Shown here in pieces: positions 52,298 to 60,588 of a DNA stretch of 64,000 bases. Position 1 is the first letter of the stretch, and each line of letters begins with the position of its first letter. Origin of the DNA: JAWXBM01 sp034440115 (GTDB lineage Bacteria > Pseudomonadota > Gammaproteobacteria > Xanthomonadales > SZUA-36). The notes under the pieces were generated by a model, which did not search any database, was not told the DNA's origin, and worked only from the letters and a program-made list of their open reading frames with translations. Where the stretch lies: contig JAWXBM010000080.1 in the NCBI GenBank assembly GCA_034440115.1, forward strand, positions 1-64,000, in the 5' to 3' direction. Position numbers and translations under genes: made by a program.

Positions 52298-53496
52298 AGG
52301 CGTTGTTCCTGATTCTGGTCGCCGTCGCATTGGCCGTGCTGGCAGCGGCTTTGGCGCCAGTGTTCCTGGCCGATCCGGGGCTGGTGCAGATCCGTTTTGG
52401 AAACTGGACCTTAGAGATGAGTTTGCTGGTCTTGCTGTTGGCCATAATGCTGGCCTGGGGTCTGTTCCATATGCTCAGTCGTTTGTGGAAATTGCCGCAA
52501 GAAACGGCGCGCAGACTGCGTGAAGATCGAGCCATGAAACAACTGGAAAAAGGCTTGTTGGCCTTGTCCGAAGGCGACTGGGTGAATGCAGAGCGTGCCT
52601 TGCAGAAATCAGAATCCGGCAAAGGGCCCGGCACGGTACGCTATTTGGCCGCTGCACGAGCGGCTGATGGCCAGGATGCCGGTGAGCGGGCCGAGTATTA
52701 CCTGGAGCAGGCCGATTCGGGTGGCCGCAGGAATCATTTCCTGGTGGAACTCACCCGTGGCCGCCTGTTAGTTGAGAACAGTCGCTTTGATGAAGCCATT
52801 CCGGTGTTGCAGGCTTTGAATCAGGGCCGCAAGAAAAACAACAAGGTGCTGAGCTTGCTGGCGCGCTGCTATCGCGAGACCAGCCGCTGGCAGGATTTGC
52901 AGGAATTATTGCCGGCCATGCGCAAGACCGGCCTGATCGATGAGCAGCAGGGGCAGGAGTGGGGTGCCCGTGCGGCGATTGCCGGATTTGAACAATGTGA
53001 AAAACTGGCCGATCTGGACGCTGCCTGGCAGGCCTTACCAAAGCCTCTTCGCTACGATGCCGAAACCGTCACCGTTTATGCTACCCAATCATCCCGCCTC
53101 GGCGGGGCAGACACTACCGAAGCCATCATTCGGGCGGCGTTGAAGAAAGAATGGCATTCGCCATTGCTGATTCCTTACGGCGATCCCAAGGCCAGCGATG
53201 CAGCGATACGCATACGGCATTGCGAGAAATGGCTGCTGGATCATCCCGACGATGCCAACCTGAACCTGGCTTTGGGGCGTTTGTGTGCTCGTGAAGAACT
53301 TTGGGGAAAGGGCCGGCAACATATGATTCGCAGCCTGGAGATCAAACCCAGCGTGGGCGGTTATGACTCACTGGGCCAGTTGTTGGACCGTCGTGGTGAA
53401 ATGGACCTGGCCATGGCCTGTTTTCGCAATGCGCTGCGCATGAGCTTGGGTGAGGCGCCGGTGCCTTTGCCGGCCAGCGTTAATCGCCTGCAGTAA
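52294..53496 (+). CDS. hemY: HemY, heme-operon TPR membrane protein
   Basis: Protein of 400 residues overlapping hemX by 4 bp. Two N-terminal transmembrane segments (LFLILVAVALAVLAAALAPV; LLVLLLAIMLAWGLFHML) and a TPR domain (about 90-390), starting with the family block EKGLLALSEGDWVNAERAL. Gammaproteobacterial HemY is not the oxidase of the same name and its role in heme synthesis is unknown. Last gene of algZR-hemCDXY. Short AATGATGG repeats start at its stop codon. Confidence 0.93.
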   Translation: MKALFLILVAVALAVLAAALAPVFLADPGLVQIRFGNWTLEMSLLVLLLAIMLAWGLFHMLSRLWKLPQETARRLREDRAMKQLEKGLLALSEGDWVNAERALQKSESGKGPGTVRYLAAARAADGQDAGERAEYYLEQADSGGRRNHFLVELTRGRLLVENSRFDEAIPVLQALNQGRKKNNKVLSLLARCYRETSRWQDLQELLPAMRKTGLIDEQQGQEWGARAAIAGFEQCEKLADLDAAWQALPKPLRYDAETVTVYATQSSRLGGADTTEAIIRAALKKEWHSPLLIPYGDPKASDAAIRIRHCEKWLLDHPDDANLNLALGRLCAREELWGKGRQHMIRSLEIKPSVGGYDSLGQLLDRRGEMDLAMACFRNALRMSLGEAPVPLPASVNRLQ

Positions 53497-53629
53497 TGAT
53501 GGCAATGATGGGGTTAATGATGGGGTCAGAGTAAAGGGACAGAGTAAAAAAGGCTTAACCCGCTGCAATCAGGAATGTTTTACTCTGTCCCTTTACTCTG
53601 ACCCCATGGCTCTTGACCCCATGGCTCTT
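53494..53629. repeat. Repeat-rich spacer: AATGATGG copies, GGGGTCAGAGTAAA palindrome, 15-bp duplication
   Basis: aatgatgg occurs at 53495, 53504 and 53516, starting in the hemY stop codon. A long inverted repeat follows: ggggtcagagtaaaggg at 53522-53538, with acagagtaaaa after it, faces ttttactctgt and ccctttactctgacccc (53579-53606); the loop is about 28 bases. Then gaccccatggctctt is repeated twice (53600-53629), 4 bp from the stop of the reductase gene. The whole space between the convergent genes is repeat-derived. Confidence 0.85.
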
Positions 53630-53633
53630 AATT

Positions 53634-54680
53634 TCAGTGTGGCCGTGCCAGCACGCGCACGGGTACATCCAGGCCGAACTCAAATGAATCGTAATACAGG
53701 CGATCCACGTCCAGACCTTGCTTGAGAAAGGCGCTGCGCGCCGCATCGATCATGGCTGGCGGGCCACTCATGTAGACATCAAAGGCAGACAGGTCGGGAT
53801 GATCGGCCACCACAGCCTGATGAACCAGGCCGGCAAAGTAGCCGTCTGGTGAATGATCTTCTTCAGACACGGCTTGTTGATAATGAATATGTGGGTATTG
53901 CTTCGCCCATTGTTGCGGCAATGCATCGAGGTAGAGTTCTTCGCTTTGGCGCGCACCCCAGTACAAATGAATTTCGCGCCTGTCACCCTGTTCCAGCAGG
54001 TTTTCGATCATCGATTTCAGTGGAGCAAATCCGGTACCGCCACCCACCATGATCATAGGGCGTTCAGGCTGATCATTGCGCACGAAGAAATTTCCCAACG
54101 GCCCTTCAAAGCGAATGATGTCCAACTCTTGAAGTGTGTCAAATACATAGCCGGTGAAATCACCACCTTCAACGTGGCGGATGTGCAGTTCAATTTCATC
54201 TTCCAGTGAGGGACAACTGGCGATGGAAAAAGCCCGACGCTTGCCGCCTTTCAACAGCACATCAACATATTGTCCGGCCAGAAATTGCAGGCGCTGATTC
54301 TTGGGCAATTTCAGGCGCAAACGGACGACACTGGGTGACAGCTGGGATTTCTCCGCCACCCGCGCGGGTAGCATGCGGATTTCAATATCGCGTACCGCCT
54401 CGATTTCACGTACCTGGATGATCAAGTCTTCCAAGGGCTCGGCCTGGCACATCAGTGCATTACTCGCGGCGTAATCGGTTCGCTCAAGGGCCAGTGGCGG
54501 GTGAAAGGGGTAATGCACTTCGCCCTGCAGGACTTTGCCTTTGCAACTGCCACAAGTGCCGTTTTTGCAGGAATAAGGCAACATGACGCCCTGACGCAGA
54601 GCTGCTGTTAGTATGGCTTCGCCTTCCTGCACCAGGAAACTGCGTTCACCGTCCGCCAGAGTGATTTTGAATTGCTTCAC
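53634..54680 (-). CDS. 2Fe-2S ferredoxin/flavin reductase (CDP-6-deoxyglucoseen reductase-like)
   Basis: Protein of 348 residues from a GTG at 54680 (KQFKITLADGERSF); the open frame to 54992 overlaps the divergent gene and is rejected. N-terminal plant-type [2Fe-2S] domain with Cys in CKNGTCGSCKGKV and a fourth in LMCQAEP, then a ferredoxin-NADP reductase unit: RAFSIASCPS (FAD), GGGTGFAPLKSMIE (NADPH) and a closing YYDSFEF. It passes electrons from NAD(P)H to a partner oxygenase or dehydratase. Proteins of this kind are usually annotated as AscD-like; a CDP-sugar pathway is not seen here, so the partner is unknown. Confidence 0.87.
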   Translation of the reverse strand: MKQFKITLADGERSFLVQEGEAILTAALRQGVMLPYSCKNGTCGSCKGKVLQGEVHYPFHPPLALERTDYAASNALMCQAEPLEDLIIQVREIEAVRDIEIRMLPARVAEKSQLSPSVVRLRLKLPKNQRLQFLAGQYVDVLLKGGKRRAFSIASCPSLEDEIELHIRHVEGGDFTGYVFDTLQELDIIRFEGPLGNFFVRNDQPERPMIMVGGGTGFAPLKSMIENLLEQGDRREIHLYWGARQSEELYLDALPQQWAKQYPHIHYQQAVSEEDHSPDGYFAGLVHQAVVADHPDLSAFDVYMSGPPAMIDAARSAFLKQGLDVDRLYYDSFEFGLDVPVRVLARPH

Positions 54681-54944
54681 TTGTGTCCCCGCAAAACGGC
54701 TATTGTCGCCGATAGTCGGGCTGAATTGAAAATCAGGGGTTTGATGGACAGCAAAATGCACAGGCCAAAGGGCTGATGGAAAGGAAAGCGCCAGGTTCAG
54801 CGCACGCCCCTGCTGTGCTAGGCTTGCCCGTTGCGAAGTCGCTGAACAGGCTAGTCCAACAGGAAAACCGCCAGCAATGACCGCTTTGATTGTGCCCACT
54901 GATGCCGCTGCACCCCGTGCTCGCTTGGCACGCACCTGGGGCTT

Positions 54945-55706
54945 ATGAACTCGCTGCGAATACTTTACCGGCTGCCAGTATTGCTGTTGCATTTGCTGCT
55001 GGCCTTGCCCATAACCTTGCTCGCTTCAGTTCCTCCCTTGCCACGCATTCGCATGGGCGACCGTGGTCTTGACGTGATCATGGAATCCTGGTGGACCGCC
55101 ACAGCCTGCCGCCTTTTCGGGTTACGCATCACCGTCACGGGCCAGGTAGAAGACTCGGCCAGCCTGGTCGTGGCGAACCATATTTCCTGGCTGGATATAC
55201 CCTTGTTGTACAGTATTGCACCCATGGGGTTTGTGTCGAAGGCAGAGGTTGATAACTGGCCGGTGCTGGGATTTATAGCCCGCTTCGGCAATTCCCTGTT
55301 CCATGACCGTGGCAACCATGATTCAGCCCGCAATGTGCTCAGCGCCATGATTGAGCGCTTGCAGCAAGGTAAGCGGGTGACGATTTTCCCCGAAGGCGGC
55401 ATATTGCCCGGTGAGGACATCAAACCATTCCACGCTCGCATGTTTGCCGCAGCGGTGGAAAGCGGTACGCAGGTGCAGCCCATGATGCTGCGCTATGTTA
55501 AAGATGGTCGACACTACGCTGATATCCGCTTCAAGCCAAAGGAACATTTCCCGGCCAATTTTATGCGTCTGTTGACCCAGCCCTCTCGTGAAGCCGAAGT
55601 GGCCATCCTTGAGCCCATCGCTGCCAAAGACCAGCCCCGCAAGGATTTGGCCAAGGCAGCCCAGGCGGCAATAACAGAAGCCTATGATGAAGGTGTATTG
55701 CCGTGA
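54945..55706 (+). CDS. 1-acylglycerol-3-phosphate acyltransferase family protein (PlsC-like)
   Basis: Protein of 253 residues with an N-terminal membrane segment (LPVLLLHLLLALPITLLAS) and the acyltransferase motifs NHISWLD (HX4D, about residue 79) and TIFPEGG (about 147). It transfers an acyl chain to a lysolipid; the group is close to OlsA/PlsC enzymes, so ornithine-lipid or phosphatidic acid synthesis are both possible. The next gene starts with GTG overlapping its stop. Confidence 0.87.
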   Translation: MNSLRILYRLPVLLLHLLLALPITLLASVPPLPRIRMGDRGLDVIMESWWTATACRLFGLRITVTGQVEDSASLVVANHISWLDIPLLYSIAPMGFVSKAEVDNWPVLGFIARFGNSLFHDRGNHDSARNVLSAMIERLQQGKRVTIFPEGGILPGEDIKPFHARMFAAAVESGTQVQPMMLRYVKDGRHYADIRFKPKEHFPANFMRLLTQPSREAEVAILEPIAAKDQPRKDLAKAAQAAITEAYDEGVLP

Positions 55707-56716
55707 GGCAGCGGGTTGAGGGCTTTGTTCCGCCTTTCGGTTTGCGCAGCCGCCACACGCAGTCGTTGATCAGCAGCAGCCCCCTGCGCCGCCGTGTTGT
55801 ATGGCGACGATCCGAAGCTTTGCGCGCCGCCCAACAAAAGCTGCTGCTGGATGGCGGTGATGATGTGCGGCTGGAAGGTTATCTTTCGGCTCAGCCGCAA
55901 GCTGCCAGCAAAGGCCTGGTGGTCTTGTTGCACGGCTGGGAAGGCAGCGTAAATTCCAACTACATCCTGTCCAATGGTGCGCGGCTGTTTGCGGCGGGTT
56001 TCGATGTTTTCCGGCTCAATTTTCGCGATCACGGCGATACCCAACACCTCAACCCCGGCATGTTTCATTCCAATCGCCTGGAGGAAGTGGTCAATGCGCT
56101 GGCTGACCTGCAAACCCAACGGCAAGCCACAGCCTGGATGCTGGCAGGTTATTCGCTGGGCGGCAATTTTGCCTTGCGTGTGGCTTTGCAGGCAGGGACT
56201 GCCGGCCTCGATCTGCGCCAGGTGGTCAGTGTCTGCCCGGTGATTGATCCAGCCAAAGCGCTGCAAGCCATGGAAGACGGTAACTGGTTTTACGAGCGCT
56301 ATTTCGAGCGCAAATGGAGCCGTTCCCTTGCCATCAAGCGGCAGTGCTTTCCCGAGCTGTATGGACATGATGACTGGTCGCAGCTCCGCAGCCTGCGTGA
56401 TCGGACGCATTATTTGGCCACGCGTTATGCCGGATTCGAGAATTCTGAAGCCTATTACGATGGCTATTCCATAGCGGTAAATCGGCTGGCAGCATTGAAA
56501 GTACCCGCCACCATACTTACTTCTGCTGATGATCCGGTGGTGCCGGTAGATGATTTCAATGGCCTGCCGGACATTCCCGAACTCGAAATCCTGGTCAGCG
56601 CTTATGGCGGCCATTGCGGATTTCTCAAGAACTGGAAACTCGAAAGCATGGCTGAAGACCTGATACTGCAACGGGCGCAGAGCATTTCGCAGGCACAAAT
56701 CCAACCGTTGCAGTGA
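55703..56716 (+). CDS. YheT-type alpha/beta hydrolase
   Basis: Protein of 337 residues starting at a GTG that overlaps the previous stop. LVVLLHGWEGSVNSNYI (oxyanion), AGYSLGGNFALRVAL with nucleophile Ser (about residue 152), Asp in TSADDPVVP (about 276) and His in SAYGGHCGFLKN (about 301). The pattern HTQSL near the N-terminus and G-W-E-G-S match the YheT/ABHD-like esterases. Together with the acyltransferase upstream it may act in lipid turnover. Confidence 0.87.
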   Translation: MRQRVEGFVPPFGLRSRHTQSLISSSPLRRRVVWRRSEALRAAQQKLLLDGGDDVRLEGYLSAQPQAASKGLVVLLHGWEGSVNSNYILSNGARLFAAGFDVFRLNFRDHGDTQHLNPGMFHSNRLEEVVNALADLQTQRQATAWMLAGYSLGGNFALRVALQAGTAGLDLRQVVSVCPVIDPAKALQAMEDGNWFYERYFERKWSRSLAIKRQCFPELYGHDDWSQLRSLRDRTHYLATRYAGFENSEAYYDGYSIAVNRLAALKVPATILTSADDPVVPVDDFNGLPDIPELEILVSAYGGHCGFLKNWKLESMAEDLILQRAQSISQAQIQPLQ

Positions 56717-56801
56717 CGCAGTGCCGAGTCTACATGCCCAGACTCTGCGCCAAGCCCCCAATGCCGAGAAATTTGGCTGGGCAAGGTAGAATAAACACCT
56801 G

Positions 56802-56880
56802 ATTGAAGAAGCCAATGATAGAAAAAGCTGGTGATTGAAGAAGACCATGATTGAAAAAGACCATGATTGAAGAAGCTCGG
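56802..56880 (+). repeat. 16-bp tandem repeats forming stacked start sites before the TPR gene
   Basis: Units attgaagaagccaatg, atagaaaaagctggtg, attgaagaagaccatg, attgaaaaagaccatg, then attgaagaagctcgg, which begins the gene body. Each of the first four ends in ATG or GTG (56815, 56831, 56847, 56863). The first three open reading frames of seven codons (MIEKAGD, VIEEDHD, MIEKDHD), each closed by a TGA in a following unit. Only the fourth continues as the gene. Confidence 0.92.
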
Positions 56881-58983
56881 CAACACCTGAATAGCGGCAA
56901 CTATGCGGCTGCTGAAATCCTCTACCGCAAAATGTTGGAGGATGAGCCGGAAAATCCGGAGGTGCTCTACATGCTGGCCATCGCCCGCCAGGGCCAGAAT
57001 GACCTCGACGCACCGCTGGAACTGCTCGGCAAGGCCATAGGTGTGCAGCCAAAAAATCCGACGCTGCACCACACGCTGGGCATGATCCGCTTGCAGCGAC
57101 GCGATCTCAACGAAGCCGAGCGCTCTTTCCACACGGCAGTGGGCATTGATCCAAATTTCGCCGCAGCACAAAACGGCATTGCCACCGTTGAACTGGCCCG
57201 CGGCCGCTTCGCCGCTGCCGAGCAAAGCCTGCGCAAAGCCATGCGCGCTGAACCAGACAATGTGCAGGTGCTGCTCAATATGGGCATTGCCATGCTGGAG
57301 CAGAACCGCGGTGCCGCTGCGATTTCCTATTTGCAACGTGTCATTGAGCAGCAAGCTGACAACTATTTCGCCCTCTTTCATCTGGGTCGGGCCTTCATGG
57401 TTTCCGGCAATCCGGGATTTGCCGCCGGCGCTTTTGACAAAGCCGCAGAACTGCAGCCCAATTCAGCCGAAGTGGTGATATTGCTGGCGCAAGCGCAAAG
57501 CCAGAACCAGCAGCATGAAGAGGCGGCAAAGAGCTATCGCCGGGCTTTGGATCTCGGGATGGAAAACGTGCAAACGCTGGGTGGTATGGCGCAAGCATTG
57601 GCGGCCCAGGGGCGTTATCGTGAGTCCGAGGGTGCTTATCTGCGCGCCTTACGTTTGGCGTCTGGCGACGAGCAGGAAGAAACTTTGTTGGATTTCGCTG
57701 GTGATCTGCTGCAGCAGCAGCGTTACAACGAAGTGATTCAACGCCTGCAGGTCAGGCTGGACAGTGGCTTGGTTGGGGCCAGCAACACCGCCCGCATGAC
57801 CCGTTTGTTGGCCGAGGCCCGACTGTCTAATGGTGACGCCACTGGCGCCCGTGAACTGCTCAGGCCGTTGTTGGCCAGCGGTGCGCCGGACGATGAGGCC
57901 CGTCTGTTGCTGGCTCGCGCGCTGCGCCAGGCCGGTGAGAAAGAGGCCGCAGCAGCGCAACTGGATCGATTGCTGCAAAGTGAAAATCCGCCGGTTGATG
58001 CCATCCTGTTTGCTGCCGGTGAACAGCTAGCTGATCGGGATCTTGCCGGTGCTATCGATCGTTTGCGCCAAGTACAACGCCGACATGATCTCAGCCATGC
58101 GCAAAGACAGCGCGCGGTCAGCCTACTGGCCAATGCATTGCACCAGGCGGGTGAATACCAATCGGCCTGGGAGCAATACTCGGGGCTGGATCCGCGAGTA
58201 GCAGAAGTGATGACGCTGCAGCAGGCTAAAGCCTTGTTGCTGGAACAGGAACAGGCTGCTGAAACAGCCATGGACAGAGAAGTGGCTTGGTCCTGGCCGC
58301 CACAGCCGGTGGATGACGGCCGGCCCGAACCGGTATTCCTGCTGGCCTGGCCGGGAGCTGGCCAGGGGCGATTGTTGCAGGCGCTGTCTGCTCACAGCGA
58401 AATCGAGGTGGTGCAGGATGAGATCAACTCACAAAAAGAGCGACGCTTACTGATCAGCCATCCGCAAGGTCGCGAAGCCCTGAATGCGCTGACTGCGGCA
58501 CAAATCCAACTGGCGCGGCGTAAATACTGGAAAGCTGTTCGGCGTGTGCATGCGCAGGCAGGCGAGCAACTCACCATTGATGCGCTGTGGTTAACCATGG
58601 AAGCCCTGCCCACCATTTATCGTTTGTTTCCACAGGCGCGCATCATTGTGCTGCAAGCCGATCCGCGCGACCTGGCGGTTTCCTGGTTGCAGGCTTCTTA
58701 CCAGGCTCCCGAAGTCATGGCGCGGCGTTACATCCAGCAGGCTGAATTGTTACAGCGCTGCCAGGCCGGTGTGCCATTGAAGTACATCGAAATCGAGCGC
58801 GGGCGATTGCAAAACAAATCGTCCAACGCCTTGCGGGATTTGATCAGCGCGCTGGGTCTGGCCTGGGAAGGGCAGGTGGAGGATGCGTTTAATGCATCGG
58901 CCATCAGTTTGCCGGAACAAGGTGTCTGGCAGCACTATGAAAGCTGGTTGCAACCAGTACTTAAAACATTTGTTCAGCAGTAA
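56863..58983 (+). CDS. TPR protein with degenerate sulfotransferase-like domain
   Basis: Protein of about 706 residues from ATG 56863 (TTG 56851 also possible). At least eight TPR-like repeats cover residues 1-400 (e.g. NYAAAEILYRKMLEDEPENP, AAISYLQRVIEQQADNYFAL). The last 240 residues resemble the sulfotransferase domain of TPR-sulfotransferases: a P-loop position reading LAWPGAGQGRLLQAL instead of PRSGTTLL, then VLQADPRDLAVSWLQASY (like RDPRDV…S), and a terminal WQHYESWLQPV. The Gly-Thr-Thr of the PAPS loop is lost, so it may be a binding protein rather than an enzyme. A 16-bp repeat array controls the start region. Confidence 0.72.
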   Translation: MIEEARQHLNSGNYAAAEILYRKMLEDEPENPEVLYMLAIARQGQNDLDAPLELLGKAIGVQPKNPTLHHTLGMIRLQRRDLNEAERSFHTAVGIDPNFAAAQNGIATVELARGRFAAAEQSLRKAMRAEPDNVQVLLNMGIAMLEQNRGAAAISYLQRVIEQQADNYFALFHLGRAFMVSGNPGFAAGAFDKAAELQPNSAEVVILLAQAQSQNQQHEEAAKSYRRALDLGMENVQTLGGMAQALAAQGRYRESEGAYLRALRLASGDEQEETLLDFAGDLLQQQRYNEVIQRLQVRLDSGLVGASNTARMTRLLAEARLSNGDATGARELLRPLLASGAPDDEARLLLARALRQAGEKEAAAAQLDRLLQSENPPVDAILFAAGEQLADRDLAGAIDRLRQVQRRHDLSHAQRQRAVSLLANALHQAGEYQSAWEQYSGLDPRVAEVMTLQQAKALLLEQEQAAETAMDREVAWSWPPQPVDDGRPEPVFLLAWPGAGQGRLLQALSAHSEIEVVQDEINSQKERRLLISHPQGREALNALTAAQIQLARRKYWKAVRRVHAQAGEQLTIDALWLTMEALPTIYRLFPQARIIVLQADPRDLAVSWLQASYQAPEVMARRYIQQAELLQRCQAGVPLKYIEIERGRLQNKSSNALRDLISALGLAWEGQVEDAFNASAISLPEQGVWQHYESWLQPVLKTFVQQ

Positions 58984-59038
58984 AGAGCAGTGAACAGCAT
59001 AGCCGTGCTGCTTACCTGGAGCCATGACTCAGTGCCCG

Positions 59039-59809
59039 CTATTGCGCGCTTTCTTCGCTGGTTGGGGTCTTAGGTTCATCTTCCACGACCTTGAATTCGC
59101 CCAATTCAACATTGCCGGAATTCTCGCCGATATAGCGGTTCAGCTCATTGATGCGCTGACGTAATCCCTGGTAATAGGCCACATCGCGTGACGGTGCGCC
59201 GGGTTGCATTCCAATTGCAGAAGAACGTGAACCCGATTGGGTGTTACTGCCGCCCACGCTTTCGGCTTCGGAACCGTTGCCCGGATTGATGCCCCAGAAC
59301 CTGGGCATTTGTGCCGCGTAGACTTCCTCACAACGCGTACCCAGGCGCGAGCCGGTGCAGTCATTCAGTTCGCGCTTGGTTTGGGTAATCATGTCGCTGG
59401 CCAATTGGCGGTTACCCCATTTGCGCATGTAATAGTCGATTTTGCGTAAGGCTTTGTTCTGTTGGTCTTTCGGCACCATCGCGGACACGGTATCGCGATA
59501 ATCGATGAGCGGATCAGATTTGTTCTGCGCCGCCAGGTAAGACCAGGCAAAAGCCTCCACGATATCGGATTCATGGCCCTGGCCTTCCAGGTACATGTAG
59601 GAAACACGGTATTGGGAAAAGGAGTCGCCCTGCTTGGCCAGGGGCAGATAGTTTCTGAACGCTTCGGTGTATTTACCGCCGGCATACAACTGGTCAGCCT
59701 GTTCCTGCTTGCTCACATAAACCGACTTCCTGGGAGTGCTGGCCTGAAGTGCCGAAGGCGCTGTGAAGGCCATGCAAACCAAGGCAGTAACAAGGATGAT
59801 TTTTCGCAT
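59039..59809 (-). CDS. Exported protein with Sel1/TPR-like repeats
   Basis: Protein of 256 residues with a signal peptide (IILVTALVCMAFTAPSALQAS). Residues 35-110 resemble Sel1-like repeats (ADQLYAGGKYTEAFRNYLPL, AKQGDSFSQYRVSYMYLEGQ, AFAWSYLAAQN). Middle region carries two Cys (DCTGSRLGTRCEEV) that may form a disulfide. The tail is Ser/Gly-rich then Glu/Pro-rich (VVEDEPKTPTSEESAQ). Function unknown; Sel1 proteins usually scaffold envelope complexes. Divergent from the copper cluster. Confidence 0.72.
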   Translation of the reverse strand: MRKIILVTALVCMAFTAPSALQASTPRKSVYVSKQEQADQLYAGGKYTEAFRNYLPLAKQGDSFSQYRVSYMYLEGQGHESDIVEAFAWSYLAAQNKSDPLIDYRDTVSAMVPKDQQNKALRKIDYYMRKWGNRQLASDMITQTKRELNDCTGSRLGTRCEEVYAAQMPRFWGINPGNGSEAESVGGSNTQSGSRSSAIGMQPGAPSRDVAYYQGLRQRINELNRYIGENSGNVELGEFKVVEDEPKTPTSEESAQ

Positions 59810-59885
59810 GACAAAGCTGCTTTTTCTGATTCAGGCAGTGATTCTAGCCCGCAAACCGGGTGAGGGTGAAGTGCTTTTTTACCGG

Positions 59886-60353
59886 ATGGCCGATATCTTA
59901 AAGAAAACAGCCTGGTTGTTCTGGGCTTTCGATTCCGCTAGCATCGTACAGGTGAACACCAGGCACAAATCGGTAGTCTATTTGCTTTTGATAGTATTCC
60001 CCTTGTCCTTGTGGGCTGGTGGGCCCAAACCCTGTTCACAGGAACATGACACTCAGGCAGAACAGACCCAAGCCGCTGCGGCACACGCTCATCACGGCGC
60101 TGCTCCTACCGTTCAGGATGCCGGAGCAGCAGGCATCGAAGAAACGAAATTGAAATCACCTCCAGGCAAACGCTCTTGCTGCGATGAGTGCATCGAAGCC
60201 TGTGTGCTTGCTGGTTGTTCTTTGCTGGCACTTTCTTCTGAATTAAGGCCAGCGTTTTTATCCAATCGCAGTGATCCAGCCCTTTATTCCGCGCTAAGTC
60301 TCAGCGCACCAACGTGCCCTTCGTTATACCGACCTCCCATCCTGCCCGTCTAA
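59886..60353 (+). CDS. Cys/His-containing exported protein of the copper cluster (DUF2946/CopL-like, tentative)
   Basis: Open frame of about 155 residues; ATG 59886 is listed, but GTG 59952 fits better with a signal peptide (HKSVVYLLLIVFPLSLWAGG). After it come His- and Ala-rich AAAAHAHHGAAP and a Cys cluster RSCCDECIEACVLAGCSLLAL, then a tail ending YRPPILPV. The order signal-His-Cys cluster-short Pro tail recalls small proteins that precede copper efflux genes (DUF2946/CopL-like). Direct metal binding is plausible through the Cys and His residues but unproven. It begins the run leading to the TolC-type and multicopper oxidase genes. Confidence 0.55.
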   Translation: MADILKKTAWLFWAFDSASIVQVNTRHKSVVYLLLIVFPLSLWAGGPKPCSQEHDTQAEQTQAAAAHAHHGAAPTVQDAGAAGIEETKLKSPPGKRSCCDECIEACVLAGCSLLALSSELRPAFLSNRSDPALYSALSLSAPTCPSLYRPPILPV

Positions 60354-60452
60354 GCGACGTCAATATTTGACACCCAAAGTGTGGGTGCTGTCGCCGGATT
60401 GGTTCTGTGGCGATTGCGCTGTTTTTTATAAAATCAATTTATCGAGAATGTG

Positions 60453-60572
60453 ATGAAACTATTGTTCAAGTTTTCAGCAGTCATCATTTTGGTGGCGCTT
60501 GGGATTGTAGGTTTCGCCTGGTCAGGCCTCTACAACGTTGCCGCGAGCCGCATGAAAGTGAACATTAATTAA
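60453..60572 (+). CDS. Short single-pass membrane protein, possibly a truncated cytochrome
   Basis: ATG 60453 opens 39 codons: a Lys-flanked hydrophobic segment (FSAVIILVALGIVGFAWSGL) then YNVAASRMKVNIN and stop. The pattern G-F-x-x-SGxYNVAA is what I know from the N-termini of membrane-anchored c-type cytochromes in copper clusters (…YSGIYNVAATxPH), but no CxxCH follows. It is either a decayed relic or a small membrane peptide. The next gene's ribosome site AAGGAG begins in its TAA stop, so both are on one transcript. Confidence 0.6.
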   Translation: MKLLFKFSAVIILVALGIVGFAWSGLYNVAASRMKVNIN

Positions 60573-60588
60573 GGAGTCATCTCTGACC

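Noticed and set aside
54681..54992. 104-residue extension of the ferredoxin reductase
   Set aside because: Overlaps the divergent acyltransferase start and lacks family similarity; GTG 54680 starts the 2Fe-2S domain directly.
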